This document shows, piece by piece, positions 1 through 10,948 of a DNA stretch of 64,000 bases (positions are counted from its first letter, which is position 1; each line of letters begins with the position of its first letter). The notes under the pieces were generated by a model that worked only from the letters and a program-made list of their open reading frames with translations, made no database searches and was not told the DNA's origin. The DNA lies in assembly GCF_052324685.1 (NCBI RefSeq), contig NC_135213.1, positions 41,512,700 to 41,576,699 on the forward strand. The letters run 5' to 3'. Made by a program: the position numbers and the translations under genes. Origin of the DNA: Brachyhypopomus gauderio (taxonomy: Eukaryota > Chordata > Actinopteri > Gymnotiformes > Hypopomidae).

Positions 1-800
1 AGTACAGCACCCAACCCGTGGTCGCTTGCATCAGTGTCGACAATAAAGCGTTCAGTGGGGGATGGATAGGCCAGAACAGGCGCACTGCACAGTCTCTGCT
101 TCAGTGTACGGAAAGCACACTCTGCGTCGTCAGGCCAGCTAAATCTCGTTCTGCCACCCCTTGTCAGGCGGTGAAGGGGGGCAGCAATGTCCGTGAAGCC
201 CTTTACAAAACGGCGGTAGTATGACGCGAGCCCGAGGAAACTGCGAACTTGTCGCACTGTACGCGGAGTGGGCCATTCACGGACAGCGGCGGTCTTGCCG
301 GAATCAGTGGCTATGCCCTCTCCGCTGACCACATGCCCGAGAAAATTAATGCGACGCTAAAGGAGGTTACATTTAGCCGGGTTGAGAGACAGATTTGCCT
401 CCTTCACTAAGCCCAGGACCAACTCTAGGTTGGCCAGCGCAGACTCGAAGCCCATAGCATGGACCAGCACGTCATCCAAATACACCACACATTTACTGCT
501 CGAAACCCCAGACAACACTCGCTCCATTAAACGCTCGAAAGTGGCCGGCGCGTTACAGAGCCCGAAGGGGAGGACCTTGAAGTGCCAGAGACCTGCACCG
601 ATCGAAAACGCAGTCTTCTCCTTCGTTGACTCGTCCAACGGGACATGCCAGTACCCGCTACGCAGGTCCAGGGAGCTGAACCAGTCTGAGCCAGCTAACC
701 GCTCGAGTGTGTCGTCTACTCGCGGCATCGGGTAAGAGTCGAGTTTAGTGACAGCATTTAAACGTCGGTAGTCGACGCAAAACCACGGGGGTCAGACCAT
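1..800 (-). pseudogene. Reverse transcriptase / RNase H fragment of the Gypsy element
   Basis: The minus-strand frame at 357-728 encodes RT fingers and palm: FSSLDLRSGYWHVPLD, then FGLCNAPATFERLM, then the catalytic box VVYLDDVLVHA. Bases 1-50 read [16 protein letters not shown], the first catalytic-aspartate block of Gypsy RNase H. The frame changes between these blocks, so no single open frame survives. The family assignment is firm because the motif order and wording match Ty3/Gypsy pol. The C-terminal integrase lies outside the window. Confidence 0.85.
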
Positions 801-819
801 GAACTATTTGAAGGCTCAA

Positions 820-1146
820 TTACGCTGGCGACAACTCACCCTGTCTATAGTCGATAACAGCCCCATTCTTCCCCAAGAAGTCATTACCGAGGATGCAGCG
901 ATCAAACACATCCCCGACCCAAAACTCATGTGCCACGGGTCCCTGCCCGAAGTCAAAGGAGACATTGGTGCGCCCTAGCAGCTCAAACCGCTCGCCGGTT
1001 ACTGAGATGAAATTCCCCCGGACCCACTCCACAGCATCAGGACCCCCCGAACAATCATTAATCAGTTCGGGCCTAATTAAGGAGATCGAAGACCCCATGT
1101 CAATCAAAGCGGTAACAGAGACAGGACATCCTGTTAAGGCAGTCAC
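820..1146 (-). pseudogene. Retropepsin-like protease fragment of the Gypsy element
   Basis: The frame reads VTALIDMGSSISLIRPELI and later CILGNDFLGKNGAVIDY, the two landmarks of retroelement aspartic proteases: the catalytic loop and the ILG(N)DFL turn. The catalytic triplet is Asp-Met-Gly rather than Asp-Thr/Ser-Gly, so the copy is probably inactive. It lies directly upstream (in minus-strand sense) of the RT fragment, as expected for Gypsy gag-pol. Confidence 0.75.
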
Positions 1147-1232
1147 CGGTGAAGATTTGTTCTGCCCTGACGACCTCGTCCACGGTAGCGTTGAGAGTGG
1201 TCGGGTTGTACAGGCGGACGTGTCTCCTCAGC

Positions 1233-1841
1233 TCAGCCGGCTCCACCGTGCCCAGAAAAATATCTAGCTCTAACTGCCGTTGGGCCTCGCGTGGGAACAG
1301 GGGGTAGGCCAGACAAACCAACAGTGCCAGCTTCAACGCCAACACTCTCAGGCCTTCTCCCCGAGCACGGTGACGTCCCGCCAAGAGCTGCTTCGCCATC
1401 GACTCGTGCGGTTGCCCCCCAAACCTGTGCCGCTTTGAGTGGTGTCAGCGCGTTCCTGTCCTCCGCTGGGAGCCCGACTAGAACCCTAAGCGCAGATCCC
1501 CTTAGCGCCAGGCACAGTTGCACAAGCTGAACCTCGAACGCCGCCCAATCCTCTTCGCCGTCATAGCCAGGCAGGCTGAGCCGGCGTGTCGGGCCAGTCG
1601 TCGCTTCCGTTGCCGATGCATGTGGCGCGGTGGGTGGTAACGTCTGGTCGCACGTGTGGCGCGTCGCAGTGGGTAGTGGTAACATCTCGTCATGTGTGTG
1701 GCGCGGGTGGTGGTAACGTCTCGTCGCACGTGTGGCGCGTCCTGGCGGGTGGTGATAACGTCTCGTCGCGCAGGTGGTGCGTCCCGGCGGGTGTCGTTCT
1801 GCGTCCGAGAAACAGTGGTACGATGTCGCTTGGCCTGTCAA
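1233..1841 (-). pseudogene. Gag-like fragment with an internal tandem repeat
   Basis: The minus-strand frame contains RLSLPGYDGEEDWAAFEVQLVQ, typical of the start of a Gypsy capsid region, followed by out-of-frame stretches rich in Leu and Ala. The part nearest the LTR (about 1610-1790) is a repetitive GTGGCGCG/GTGGTAACGTCTCGTC block that gives an artificial His/Arg/Thr-rich protein. No CCHC zinc knuckle is visible. Assignment rests on position and the capsid-like stretch. Confidence 0.55.
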
Positions 1842-1938
1842 GATGATGTCTGACCGGCTTCCTGCCGTTCCTTCGCTTCTCCCTCAGCCCTGCTTCAAGC
1901 CGTTCGAGCTCTCACGGAGAGCCACTTCTGACACCAGT

Positions 1939-2252
1939 TGTGGCGTGGTGTGGGAGAAAGAAGCTGCAGACAAGTCCATTCTCAAACAGAACAGAGGTTT
2001 TATTCTTCTTTGCAATAAAACTGGCACTCACAGGCACAATCGGTATGACTCGAGGCCTAAATTAGGTACGCCTTGCACATGAAACACATGGGGAGGTCAT
2101 GATCACGGCAGCATTACACATACATGGAGGGGAAACTACGATAATGCACAGGTACACAAAAAGATGGACTGGGGTGACTTAAGTAATAACACACAATAAA
2201 TAATCATTAAAAACACTATACAAACATAAACATCGCATAATTAAACATAACA
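1939..2252 (-). repeat. LTR of the decayed Gypsy element, with adjacent primer-binding site
   Basis: On the plus strand the block begins TGTGGCG and ends CATAACA, so it has TG...CA ends. Directly beside it (1922-1937) the minus strand reads CTGGTGTCAGAAGTGG, the kind of sequence that follows the 5' LTR as a tRNA primer-binding site. A polyadenylation-type AATAAA lies inside on the minus strand. The right boundary is an estimate. Confidence 0.55.
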
Positions 2253-2318
2253 GGGCCGGGGCCGCAAGGGCTCATGGGTAATGGCGTCACCCTCTGCCAC
2301 CCCCCATTGGCCCGACGC

Positions 2319-2321
<3 letters not shown>

Positions 2322-2387
<66 letters not shown>
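2322..2387. repeat. (TA)n microsatellite
   Basis: About 33 uninterrupted TA units. Confidence 0.98.
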
Positions 2388-2388
<1 letters not shown>

Positions 2389-2389
<1 letters not shown>

Positions 2390-2835
2390 TGGTGGGCCGT
2401 TTACGGCGTTAACGGCGATCGTTAATTTGATACTCTTATCGGGCGATATAAAAATTATCGCCGTTAATCTATTCTTAAAGTTGGGTTGGGAACTGGGTCA
2501 AAATGGGTAAGCAAACTATGATGCCTTTCAACTTGATAGTTTAGCTCGGCTGTATTCCTAACCAAATTGCACAGTAGGGGCGAGACGAGTTTTTAAACCT
2601 GTGAATTACAAATCGTACGTGTTTTTATATGGATGCAGATATTATACTAATAAATTAAAATAATATTAAGATTAAATATACTGAAACATGGAGGTGAAAC
2701 GAGACGCAGGTGGAAACATTTAGGACAGGGGCGTGGCAGACATAAGGGAAACCAAAGAGACAGGGAAACTAAGCGGGGCAAGGGCAGATGACATGGGACT
2801 GGGAAGGAGGGCGGAGCTGGACGTGACAATAAAGT
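2389..2835. other. Intergenic DNA with old repeat debris
   Basis: No coding potential was recognised. The first bases after the microsatellite contain a GGCGTTAACGGCGATCG block resembling the end of an interspersed fish repeat. The stretch at 2690-2830 is purine-rich and may be LTR debris. Nothing firmer can be said. Confidence 0.4.
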
Positions 2836-3080
2836 TGGTAATTAAAATGTCAAAAAAAAAATTTAAATGAAAAATAACCTTGTCAATTTTTTTGAAAGTG
2901 TCAATATGATTAAAGTACGCATACTAATTTATCACTTATGTGTGAATAATCCTGTTAACTGTGAAATACTGATATAAAACAAACTAATGTAGCCTACCAA
3001 AACGTTGATTTACTGCCTTTGTCAAACTCTTCAGATCTAAAAAAGACAATACACTGATCTTAAAGAGACAAGACTACACA
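2836..3080. repeat. Diverged copy of the region 5' of J2
   Basis: TAATTAAAATGTCAAAAA, ATTTAAATGAAAAA, TACGCATACTAA, a TTATC block, ACTGTGA and CTGATATAA occur here in the same order and spacing as at 45549-45700, next to the J2 segment. GACAAGACTACAC follows in both places. This looks like a relic of a second J-C neighbourhood, though no J segment is recognisable beside it. Confidence 0.6.
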
Positions 3081-3141
3081 CAACCTCTTACTCCTACATA
3101 TATTAAACCAAGACTACAACCTCATTTACTGAGCAAAATGA

Positions 3142-4274
3142 TACAGTATTACATACACAATCTTTCCAAAAGTATTTGCTCACCCATCCAAATAATTTGA
3201 TTCAGGTGTTCCAAACACTTCCGTGGTCACAGGTGTATAAAATTAATCACCTAGGCATGCAGTCTGTTTTTACAAACATTAGTGATGGAATGGGTCACTC
3301 TCAGGAGCTCAGTGAATTCCAGTGTGGAATTGTGATAGGATGCCACCTGTGCAACAAATCCTGTTGTGAAATGTCCTGGCTTCTAAATATTCCACAGTCA
3401 AATGTCAGCTGCATTAGAAGGAATTGGAAGTGTTTGGGAATGACAGCAATGTGGCCTTCAGATTAACTCAAGAACAGTGTGCAGAGAGCTTCATGGAATG
3501 GGTTTCCATAGTCGAGCAGCTGCATCCAAGCCATACATCACCAAGTACAATGCAGCACATCGGGTAGTGGTGTAAAGCACGCCGCCACTGGACTATAGAG
3601 CAGTGGAGGTGTGTTCTCTGGAGTGATGAATCGCACTTCTCCATCTTGCAATCTGATGGACGAGTCTGGGTTTGGCGGTTGCCAGGAGAACCCTACATGT
3701 CTGACTGCATTGTGCCATGTGTAAAGTTTGCTGGAGGGGGATTATGGTGTGGGGTTGTTTTTCAGGAGCTGGGCTTGGCCCCTTAGATTCAGTGAAAGGA
3801 ACTCTGAATGCTTCAGCATACCAAGACATTTTGGACAATTATAAAAGTTTGTGGTAAAAGTTTGGACCTGGGCCTCTTCCAACATGACTATGCACCAGTA
3901 CACAAATTAAGGTCCATTAAGACATAGATGGCAAAGTCTAGTGTGGATTAACTTGACTGGCCTGCACAGAGTCCTGACCTCAACCTGACAGAACACATTT
4001 GGGCTGAATTAGAGTGGAGACTGAGAGCCAGGCCTTCTCATCCAACATCAGTATGTGACCTCACAAAGGTGCTTCTGGAAGAATGGTCAAAAATCCCCAT
4101 AAACACACTCCTAAACCTTGAGGACAGCCTTCCCAGAAGAGTTCAAGCTGTTCTAGGGTGGACCAAAGTCATATTGGACCTTATGTATTAGGAATGGGAT
4201 GTCACTTAAGCCATATGCCAGATGTCATATGTGAGTCAAGGAAGGTGAGCAAATACTTTTGGCAATATAGTATT
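3142..4274 (+). mobile_element. Tc1-like DNA transposon remnant with broken transposase
   Basis: The ends form inverted repeats: CCAAAAGTATTTGCTCACC at 3166-3184 is matched in reverse by GGTGAGCAAATACTTTTGG near 4244-4262, bounded by TA-containing sequence. Between them are pieces of a Tc1-like transposase. The frame around 3615-3690 reads VLWSDESHFSILQSDGR then VWVWRLPGEPY, carrying the second catalytic Asp region. About 3955-4010 encodes the region with PAQSPDLN-like wording, interrupted. Frameshifts (for example near 3740) and stops break the gene, and the element is shorter than the usual 1.3-1.6 kb. It cannot make transposase. Confidence 0.85.
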
Positions 4275-4368
4275 GTATATCTACGTCAGTATGCCCCTGA
4301 CTCCTCCCTCAGGCTGTGTTATGTGTAGTATGCATGTACACTTGTCTGTGTGTCTTTGTCTGTGTGTT

Positions 4369-4705
4369 ACGGGGCAGTCATGGTCAGGTGGTTAGCCAAC
4401 TGATCTTGTGTCCAGAGGGTCGTGGGTTTGATTCCCAGGCCTGAGACCCTGACTGAGGTGCCCTTGAACAAGGAACTGAACCTTGATGACTCCCTGAGTG
4501 CAGGGCTAGGGCTACCCACCGCTCTAGACACATGTGCACCACAGCCCCCTAGTGATCACTTGTGTGTGTGTGTGTGTGTGTGTGTGTGCACCACAGCCTG
4601 CTAGTGATCACTAGTTTGTGTGTGTTCTCACTGCACACATAGGTAAATGTGGAGGGCAAATTTTGATTGGGCTGAAAACCACAATTAACAAATATGGTGC
4701 ATTTA
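4369..4705 (+). repeat. tRNA-derived SINE, copy 1
   Basis: The block starts with a tRNA-like head: GGTCAGGTGGTTAGCC resembles an A box and GGGTTTGATTCCC a B box. It continues with a fish SINE body (TGAGGTGCCCTTGAACAAGG, then GGGCTAGGGCTACCCACCGC), a (TG)n stretch at 4560-4588, and a tail GGCAAATTTTGATTG. The same body and tail occur at 42517-42852, showing it is dispersed. It is not a functional tRNA gene. Confidence 0.85.
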
Positions 4706-5173
4706 CATTTTACATTACATTTACACTGTTCGACTGTGTGTGTTACTTGTTTCACATGTCTCTGGTCTTTTTAACATTGTGTTATGTTATCATTTATGTA
4801 TTTAAGTGTGTATCTGTGTTGTATGTGTATTTAACTGTGAGTATCTAAGTGTGCCTGTGTTATATATGTGTTTAAGTGTGTATCGGTAATTTCTAAAATT
4901 AACTCGGTCCCCACTCATCCCATGCAAACTAACACCCATTTGGAACAATCCAGACATTTGGCAGAATAGGAAAGTACTACATTTCACATCATGGCATGAT
5001 GAGGGAAAAAAAATTTTAAACATGTTATTAAAGATGGAAACTGTCACTTTTCAGGAACTTGTATCAGAATATGGAATAAACAACAGTAGATTTCTTGAAC
5101 ATCAACAATTGAAATCCATCATTCAAGAGAGATTTAACCACAATCAACTGAATTTGGAAATATCAGCATGGGT
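4706..5173. other. Intergenic AT-rich DNA
   Basis: No gene or complete repeat recognised. Short TGTATTTAAGTGTG-type near repeats at 4790-4880 resemble sequence at 8000-8100. Confidence 0.4.
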
Positions 5174-5178
5174 AACTG

Positions 5179-5517
5179 TGTGACGGTGGGTGCGGCGTGA
5201 AGGACGAGACACTGAATCCTTCTTTGTAGCAACAGACGTCACTTTAATATACAGATATTGCGCAATACCGCACGGAGAACAATAACACTAACACAGCAAC
5301 GTGTAGACTGTAGACAACGACGAGCACAGGACACTGCGCGAGCGCACATTAAATAGACAGACCACATTAGCCCCATGTGATTACGAGACGATTCACAGGT
5401 GAGACACATTATTCACACAACAAAGCTATCACCACGGAGTTCCGAAAACGCAGACAGAGCACGTGGACAATGTTTACACACGCCCAAAAGGGAGGGGCCG
5501 GGGTCCTCAACGTGACA
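5179..5517 (-). repeat. Solo LTR, family X, copy 1 (target duplication AACTG)
   Basis: The block begins TGTGACGGTGGG and ends CTCAACGTGACA on the plus strand, so it has TG...CA ends. It is flanked on both sides by AACTG (5174-5178 and 5518-5522), a 5-bp target-site duplication. It shares the GACGAGCACAGGACACTGCG core and the CACGCCCAAAAGGGAGGGGC end with copies at 12641, 19867 and 31650. A minus-strand TATTTAA promoter element sits next to that core. No internal region remains, so it is a solo LTR. Confidence 0.9.
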
Positions 5518-5522
5518 AACTG

Positions 5523-5867
5523 ATTTTTTTTCTAAATTATTATCAAAACTGTATAAATTATTGTTAAAATTTGTTTTTGGGGGCGCTGCCTCTTAGCTCC
5601 CTCTTAGCGGGTGTGTTGCCGGGGGTGCGGGGGAGCAGGTGCTGGCCCTTAGTGGGGTGGCTGGCCTCCCCTGCGGGGCTGGGTGCCAAGACCCAGGGCC
5701 CGGTGCCTGGGACCGCCCGACCCCGTGCTGGGGCCCTGCCCATGCGGGGGTGACCTGCGCCGCTGGGTGGGGTGGGGGGGGGGGGGGGTATTGGTCCGCT
5801 TTTTGTTGGGGTATCGGGTCTGGGCCTTGGGGCTCTGAAGTGCCTGGGTGTTGGGGGTGGGGCGGTA
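5523..5867. other. GC-rich, G-run-containing intergenic DNA
   Basis: GC-rich stretch with a run of about 16 G at 5773-5788. The open frames here are low-complexity Pro/Gly-rich reads without family resemblance. No gene supported. Confidence 0.5.
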
Positions 5868-5875
5868 GCTGTTGG

Positions 5876-7761
5876 CAGAGGCGGTCTTTGCATAGAGGCG
5901 TTGCTAGGCAATTGCCTTGGGCCCCTCCCACTGTAGGGCCCCCTTGTCTAGCTAAAGCCAGGTTCACACTACACGACTTTTCAGTCATCAGGTTTTTGTG
6001 CCGTTCGCACTACACTGGTTGTGCTGTAATCGCAAGTCTTTCAGTTGTTGTGGCTTTCACACTACATGACTGATCTGTGACGTGGGTTCACGAATTAAAC
6101 GACTGGGGAATCGCCGACTCATCTGGCTGCCGTCCAAAAACACGAGAACACGAAAATGAAACACTCGCGAGAACCAGCAACACCACCAGCCCCGTCGACA
6201 GGGGGGGACAACCGGGTCTGTTGTCCCGGGCCCTAGGGCCAGGGGGGCCCATCAAAGAGCCCAGCAATTTATTTTTTATTTAAAGTCTATAATTTTTAAA
6301 TAATCTTGAAATCTTTCATTAATATAAAATTATGTACTCATAATAAGCTCAATGGCTCAAATATATATGTTTTTTACCTATCTGCATATTTTCCATTAAG
6401 TGCATACACCCCCGCCTCCCACTGGAAAATGGTTTGATCCAGCACCGGCTGGTACTGGCCCAACAGCGGGAAATACAGTGGTGGATAGTTAAAGTAAATA
6501 CAGAAATCTGGAGCGCAGAGAAGAAAGGAAAAACATTTACCTGACGAATTTTAAAGTTGCATTGTGTTCCAGGTTTGAAAAGTGCTGGAATTTAGTCTAA
6601 AGTACTTGAAAATGCTTGAAATTGTAACTACTTCGTTTCACAACAAATAGCTGTCTGACTGAACAGTTCTCGTGAAGACGTTAAGATTGGGCGTTTTGAA
6701 AATAAACAACCATTAAATAATGTGATAAAAAGCGAATTATTTCGAATCATTTCGAGTATATGTATAAATATTTAACTTAATTAAGTTTAACGTGGTGGAA
6801 AATATTGAAATGGACCTTTAAAGTGACGTACACGTGCTTGAATTCCACCTTGTAAAGGTGTATGAACCCTACAAACATGATTTGTTCATGGCGCTGAAGC
6901 GCGGCGCGCGCAAAGTTACAAAATTCGAGAGGTGCACGACCTCGCAAACCGACAGCGCGTGAGGCCCTCCCGGGCGGAGCCACTGCGATTACGTCATTTT
7001 CGCGCGAACCCTCGCGCCGCTGGCGACGCGTCAAGTATAAACCAGTCAGCTGTCAGAAACAGCTTTGATGTGTGGCTATATTATATACTATATGACCTAA
7101 CGGAAGGATTGTCTGCTACAGAGGAAATTCAAATGACGTGCGCGGGGGGGGGGGGGCACATGAAACTTTCTTGTCCCGGGCCCCAGCAAGACTGTCAACG
7201 GGCCTGAACACCACGAAGAAAATAAAAACAATGTACATGTACTCCACATTTTCATTATTATTATTATTTTTACCGTTTAACCACTCCATAGTCCCAAATT
7301 GCCAGAATTATTTCATCTCTCCGTTGCAGTGAACATAGATATAGTCAATCGCACTATTTCTCCAGTGCTGTCACAATAACTTAAACACAGTCTTGTAGTA
7401 AAGTTGTATGAAGCTAGACGCTGCTGTTGACTCACAGTCGCCGACTGGGCTAGATATGAAACATGCTAGATATTAAACATGCTAGATATCTGCCGGTCGT
7501 CTGCGATGAGTTGGCGGCCACTCGGCGACGGCTCGGCGAGCGTCTTTCAGCAGTTCACACTACACGACTGAGCGAGCGCCGAATGATCCCCGATTTGCGT
7601 CCGACCACAGTTTCTGTCGGCGATCTACAAAAACAGTCGGCGACTGAAAAACCAGCCTAAAATCTTGTAGTGTGGACCTGAACTTATTTCTCGCATATTA
7701 ATGTTGATGGGCCCCCTAGCTAAATTCGCCTTGAGCCTCCAAATTGCTAAGTCCGCCACTG
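5876..7761. mobile_element. hAT-type element with 8-bp target duplication, containing later insertions
   Basis: The outer ends are CAGAGGCGGTC on the left and GTCCGCCACTG on the right, an imperfect hAT-type terminal inverted repeat. GCTGTTGG occurs immediately outside both ends (5868-5875 and 7762-7769), an 8-bp duplication typical of hAT insertion. Only about 80 bp at each end belong to this element. The middle is filled by another repeat (5959-7680). No transposase frame is visible. Confidence 0.8.
5959..7680. mobile_element. Nested DNA-transposon-like repeat with TIR CAGGTTCACACTACA
   Basis: The left end reads CAGGTTCACACTACACGA and the right end, in reverse complement, CAGGTCCACACTACAAGA, and CTTTTCAGTC-like sequence follows on both. 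The interior (about 6480-6900) is shared with 35803-36260: GGTTTGAAAAGTGCTGGAAT and TTGAAATTGTAACTACTTCG appear in both. G-rich blocks at 6200 and 7145 with GTCCCGGGCCC look like ends of a further insertion. No target duplication was found, so the boundaries are less certain. Confidence 0.6.
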
Positions 7762-7769
7762 GCTGTTGG

Positions 7770-8332
7770 GGGGTATCTGGGGTGGGCTGGGGGCACTGGG
7801 TATCAGACTCAGACCAGCTTATCTTCAATCCTGTTGATGTCTGTAGTCGTTTGATTGTTGTACGATTGGAATGGTTGTGGGTGTATATATGAGTGTGTTG
7901 TGCATATGGGATGAAGGTGTGTGGGTGTATATGTGTGTGTGAAGGTGTATACAGTATATAGGATGAATGTGTGTGGGTCTATGTGTGTGGTGTAAAAAAA
8001 GAGTGTATCTGTGTATTTAAGTGTACGTCTGTGTCGTATGTACTGTATGCTTTGTGTGTTTGAGTTACGTGCTGCTCGTCCCTGTCGTTGTATGTGTATT
8101 TAATAAATGTACAGCTGAAATACACTCACCACTCCATCATTCTTCTTCCCTCATGAATGATAGTGTGCACCCACCTACCCAACACCCCCCATTATCTATT
8201 TCAAATAGATAATGAATGTAGTGGATTTTAAACTGGGAATTTTTTTAATGTCTATTAAGATTTCCATTATTCTGCAAACTAAAACATAACTAGAGTGCTG
8301 GGTGGGAGGGGAGAGCACACACACACACAGCC
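7770..8332. other. TG-rich intergenic DNA upstream of V-A1
   Basis: Irregular GTGTGTGGGTGTATA repeats fill 7880-8080. From about 8245 the sequence (ATTCTGCAAACTAAAACATAAC) matches the 5' flank of V-A4 and V-A2. No gene seen. Confidence 0.5.
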
Positions 8333-8345
8333 TAGTAGGAAGCCC

Positions 8346-8390
8346 CTTTGCATGGGCAGCACATGCTTCAGTGATCTGGGAGTGTTTATA
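8346..8390 (+). promoter_or_regulatory. V-A1 promoter: octamer variant and TATA-like box
   Basis: CTTTGCAT, one base from the Ig octamer ATTTGCAT, is followed 31 bp later by TTTATA, about 66 bp before the leader ATG. The same pair at the same spacing precedes all five family A genes. Confidence 0.75.
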
Positions 8391-8455
8391 GTCCTTTGAG
8401 TTTAACACTTCATGACTGAGAGCTGCCTGCACCAGCAACTTCACCCACAGCAACC

Positions 8456-8977
8456 ATGACTCTGATCCCCATCTTCATCTGCACACTGGTCCTCTGGACT
8501 CAAGGTAACACACTGCTGTACCTCTGTGGTGACGTATGTACAGTATGTATGTATAGCACTGAAGAGCATTAAAACTACACTGCACTGTCAACAAAACCGC
8601 GGTACAAGTAAAGTATTCTTTAACTAACATAAATCATTGTTTTCCTACAGTTTCCAGAAGTGAGGTGACTGTGATTCAGTCTCCTGAAGTGAAATCTTCT
8701 GGTCCAGGAGACATAGTCACTATCAGCTGTAGAACCAACCCTGCAGTGTATCAGGGCTGGGGTAGCCAACCTCTTGCCTGGTACCTGCAGAAACCTGGAG
8801 AAGCTCCTAAACTCCTGATCTACGGGTCTACTAACTTACAGTCAGGAACTCCAGCTCGTTTCAGTGGTAGTGGATCTGGATCTGACTTCACTCTGACCAT
8901 CAGTGGAGTCCAGACTGAAGATGCAGGAGATTATTACTGTCAGAGTTTCCATTATATCAGTAGTACACACCTGTTCA
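8456..8977 (+). CDS. IgL kappa-like V segment, family A (V-A1)
   Basis: This is a germline light-chain variable segment. Exon 1 (8456-8504) encodes the leader [16 protein letters not shown] and ends at a GGTAAC donor. Exon 2 runs from 8651, after a TTTCCTACAG acceptor, to 8977. The join is phase 1. Framework landmarks are intact: ISC (first Cys), [17 protein letters not shown] (Trp and FR2), [17 protein letters not shown] (FR3) and [10 protein letters not shown] (second Cys). CDR3 starts [13 protein letters not shown]. No stops or frameshifts, so it should be functional. It faces the J-C segments in the opposite orientation and would have to join by inversion. Its near-identical duplicate is V-A5. 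Confidence 0.95.
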
Positions 8978-9005
8978 CACAGTGTTGGAGAGCCGTACAA
9001 AAACC
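8978..9005 (+). other. 12-RSS of V-A1
   Basis: Consensus heptamer CACAGTG, 12-bp spacer TTGGAGAGCCGT and nonamer ACAAAAACC follow the V coding end directly. A 12-bp V spacer is the kappa-type arrangement. Confidence 0.96.
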
Positions 9006-9393
9006 TCCCTCAGTCAGACTGCACAGAGACTGCACTGCTGCAGCTGGGACCTACTGCAGGTGCTGAGGGGGAGGATGTGATACAGCACAATGACACACTC
9101 TGCAGGAGAGGAAACTCACTCACAAATAAACAAACATAACACAAACGTAAGGCACATCTGTGAAGTACCATAAAGACACAATACAGACACCATTACTCCA
9201 TGTGTGTGGAGGGAGTGGACTTGTAGATCTACATCATTGTAGTCCAGCTGTTCATGGGTTAGAATGGTTTGAACATCAGTGTGGTCCATCAGTCTGGCTG
9301 CATAACACCTTCCCAGTAGAAAACCACCATTAAACACAACGCTAATGTTCTGTTGACAATGACAGTGATAACAGCTCTGACTCACCTCCATCA

Positions 9394-9424
9394 CCAGAAA
9401 CCTGGAGAAGCTACTAAACTTCTC
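9394..9424 (+). pseudogene. V-segment relic (FR2 only), copy 1
   Basis: The sequence CCAGAAACCTGGAGAAGCT followed by ACTAAACTTCT matches the FR2-coding part of the neighbouring V exons (AGAAACCTGGAGAAGCTCCT...) with two or three differences. No other V parts are recognisable around it. It appears again in the duplicate at 59494-59524. Confidence 0.65.
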
Positions 9425-9879
9425 CCTTCACTTTAATTCTTACAGCAGGTGAGCTCTCTGTTTCTGCTGGAGTAGGTGAAGACAAAACACTACAGTAATA
9501 ATAATAATAATAACAGTAACAACAACAACACATAGAAGATGCACAACTCCACCCCAGTGCTTAGAGCATCAGATCCCAGACCCACCACTGCAGTACTGAG
9601 ATCTTCACTCTCTTTGGACACTTGTTCTTATAATAGAGCAGGTAGTTAGTAGTGGAGAGAAATGACCGTGATAACAGCTTAGAGGTGATGTACGTACACA
9701 CTAAAGCACTAATCACCATGTCTGTGCCTTCATCTCACTTCATCTCACTTCATCGCACATTGAATCTATCCTCACTTTCAACATCACATCTTGGTACAAT
9801 TTTCTCACAGTCAAATATAAAACACAACTGTCCCGTATTATTAGACAAGGAAGTATCATTATAGGTTCTCTACAGACAC

Positions 9880-10220
9880 CATTACAAGCATTGTATGAGC
9901 GAGCAGTGATTAGGAAAGCTACCCATGACCCATGTCATCCATTACACACACAATTTCAGTTACTTGCATCAGGAAGGAGATATAAAGTCCCATTGGCTTG
10001 GAAGAATGTGCATTTGAGATCTTTTGTTCCTTCGGCAACTACAATTTTGAACTCAAAATAGGTAGCATTTTTACCTTTACAAGTGGTATATTTACAAGTG
10101 GTATATTGTATAAGATGGATTTTTGTTGTGATTGTGTGTATATTTGTGATCTGTAAAGCCATGTCAAATATGAATTTATGTCTTCAGTTCAGACAGACAA
10201 TAAAGACTTATGTATCTTAT
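9880..10220 (+). pseudogene. 3' end of a retroelement reading frame, copy 1
   Basis: The frame through 9965-10060 reads SGRRYKVPLAWKNVHLRSF then VPSATTILNS. This resembles the conserved C-terminal tail of many LINE endonuclease/RT proteins (RSFxPSAxxxLN). It ends near an AATAAAGACTTATGTATC tail at about 10199. A 5'-truncated LINE is likely, but the clade is unclear. Confidence 0.5.
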
Positions 10221-10844
10221 GTTATCTAATTATTCTCAGCCACTGTGAAATACAACATGCACTTCTCTCTTCTCTTGTCCATTCAACATTTACTAAACAC
10301 AGTTTAACTAAACTTTGCTAACAACCAATGTCCTGTGTCCATATGCTGTATGTGCTGTATGTGTGTGGAGATCTGATCTGTTCTCCTCCAGGTCTGGTGT
10401 TTGTTTTCTCTCTGTATCTGTGAGGTAAATTATCTTTCAAACTTTCCAGCTGTTCTCCTGCCTGATCATAGGTCACAGCGCCCCCTGCCTGTCACTCATC
10501 ATCCCTCTTGTTACTGTTGTTGTCCAGTAGTGAATGTGAATGTGAGGAATCATGAGTCTCTCTTAATTCCACAACACTGTAGCAGATCTGAGAGGTATCA
10601 GCTCATTCTGAGTCCCAGACAGAGTCAGAGTGATGTGTAGTGTTCACACACTACATCCAGGGGTCATCAGTACCTACATGAGCTCAGATATATCATGACT
10701 CATTTAGTGTTGAAACACCATGACTGAGTGTGAAAGTGACTGTAACACATTAGTGGGGGTTACTGGGAGCTCTAGGAGGAGAGATCTGGTCATTAATCTG
10801 ATAAAGACACACAGTAGTTCTCTGTGGTAAATGACAGTTGTGGT

Positions 10845-10852
10845 GTTTGCAT
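10845..10852 (+). promoter_or_regulatory. V-B1 promoter octamer variant
   Basis: GTTTGCAT, one base from ATTTGCAT, lies about 100 bp before the leader ATG and is conserved before V-B3. Confidence 0.6.
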
Positions 10853-10948
10853 ATGTGAGCTGCTTCAGTGCTCCACACACTTTAAGAGCTGTAGTGCTGA
10901 TCAGAGAGTGTTCAGTCCTTACACACACACACACTGACACACAGCACA

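Larger units (their letters stand above)
1..2252 (-). mobile_element. Decayed Ty3/Gypsy LTR retrotransposon, cut by the left window edge
   Basis: Read on the minus strand, the order is LTR (1939-2252), primer-binding-like site (1922-1937), gag-like, protease-like, reverse transcriptase and the start of RNase H, which runs off the window. This is the standard Ty3/Gypsy order. The coding parts are split over several frames, so it is a dead copy. Only one LTR is in view, so no target-site duplication can be checked. It differs in sequence from the sushi-type element at 36.7-41.8 kb. Confidence 0.8.

Noticed and set aside
4369..4470. tRNA gene
   Set aside because: A and B boxes are present, but the sequence continues into a SINE body and has a dispersed copy at 42.5 kb.
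5984..5996. GGTTTTTGTG as a J nonamer
   Set aside because: No heptamer at 12 or 23 bp and it lies inside a transposon end.
5564..6073. Pro/Gly-rich open frames on both strands
   Set aside because: GC-rich low-complexity DNA; no start context, splice signals or domain.
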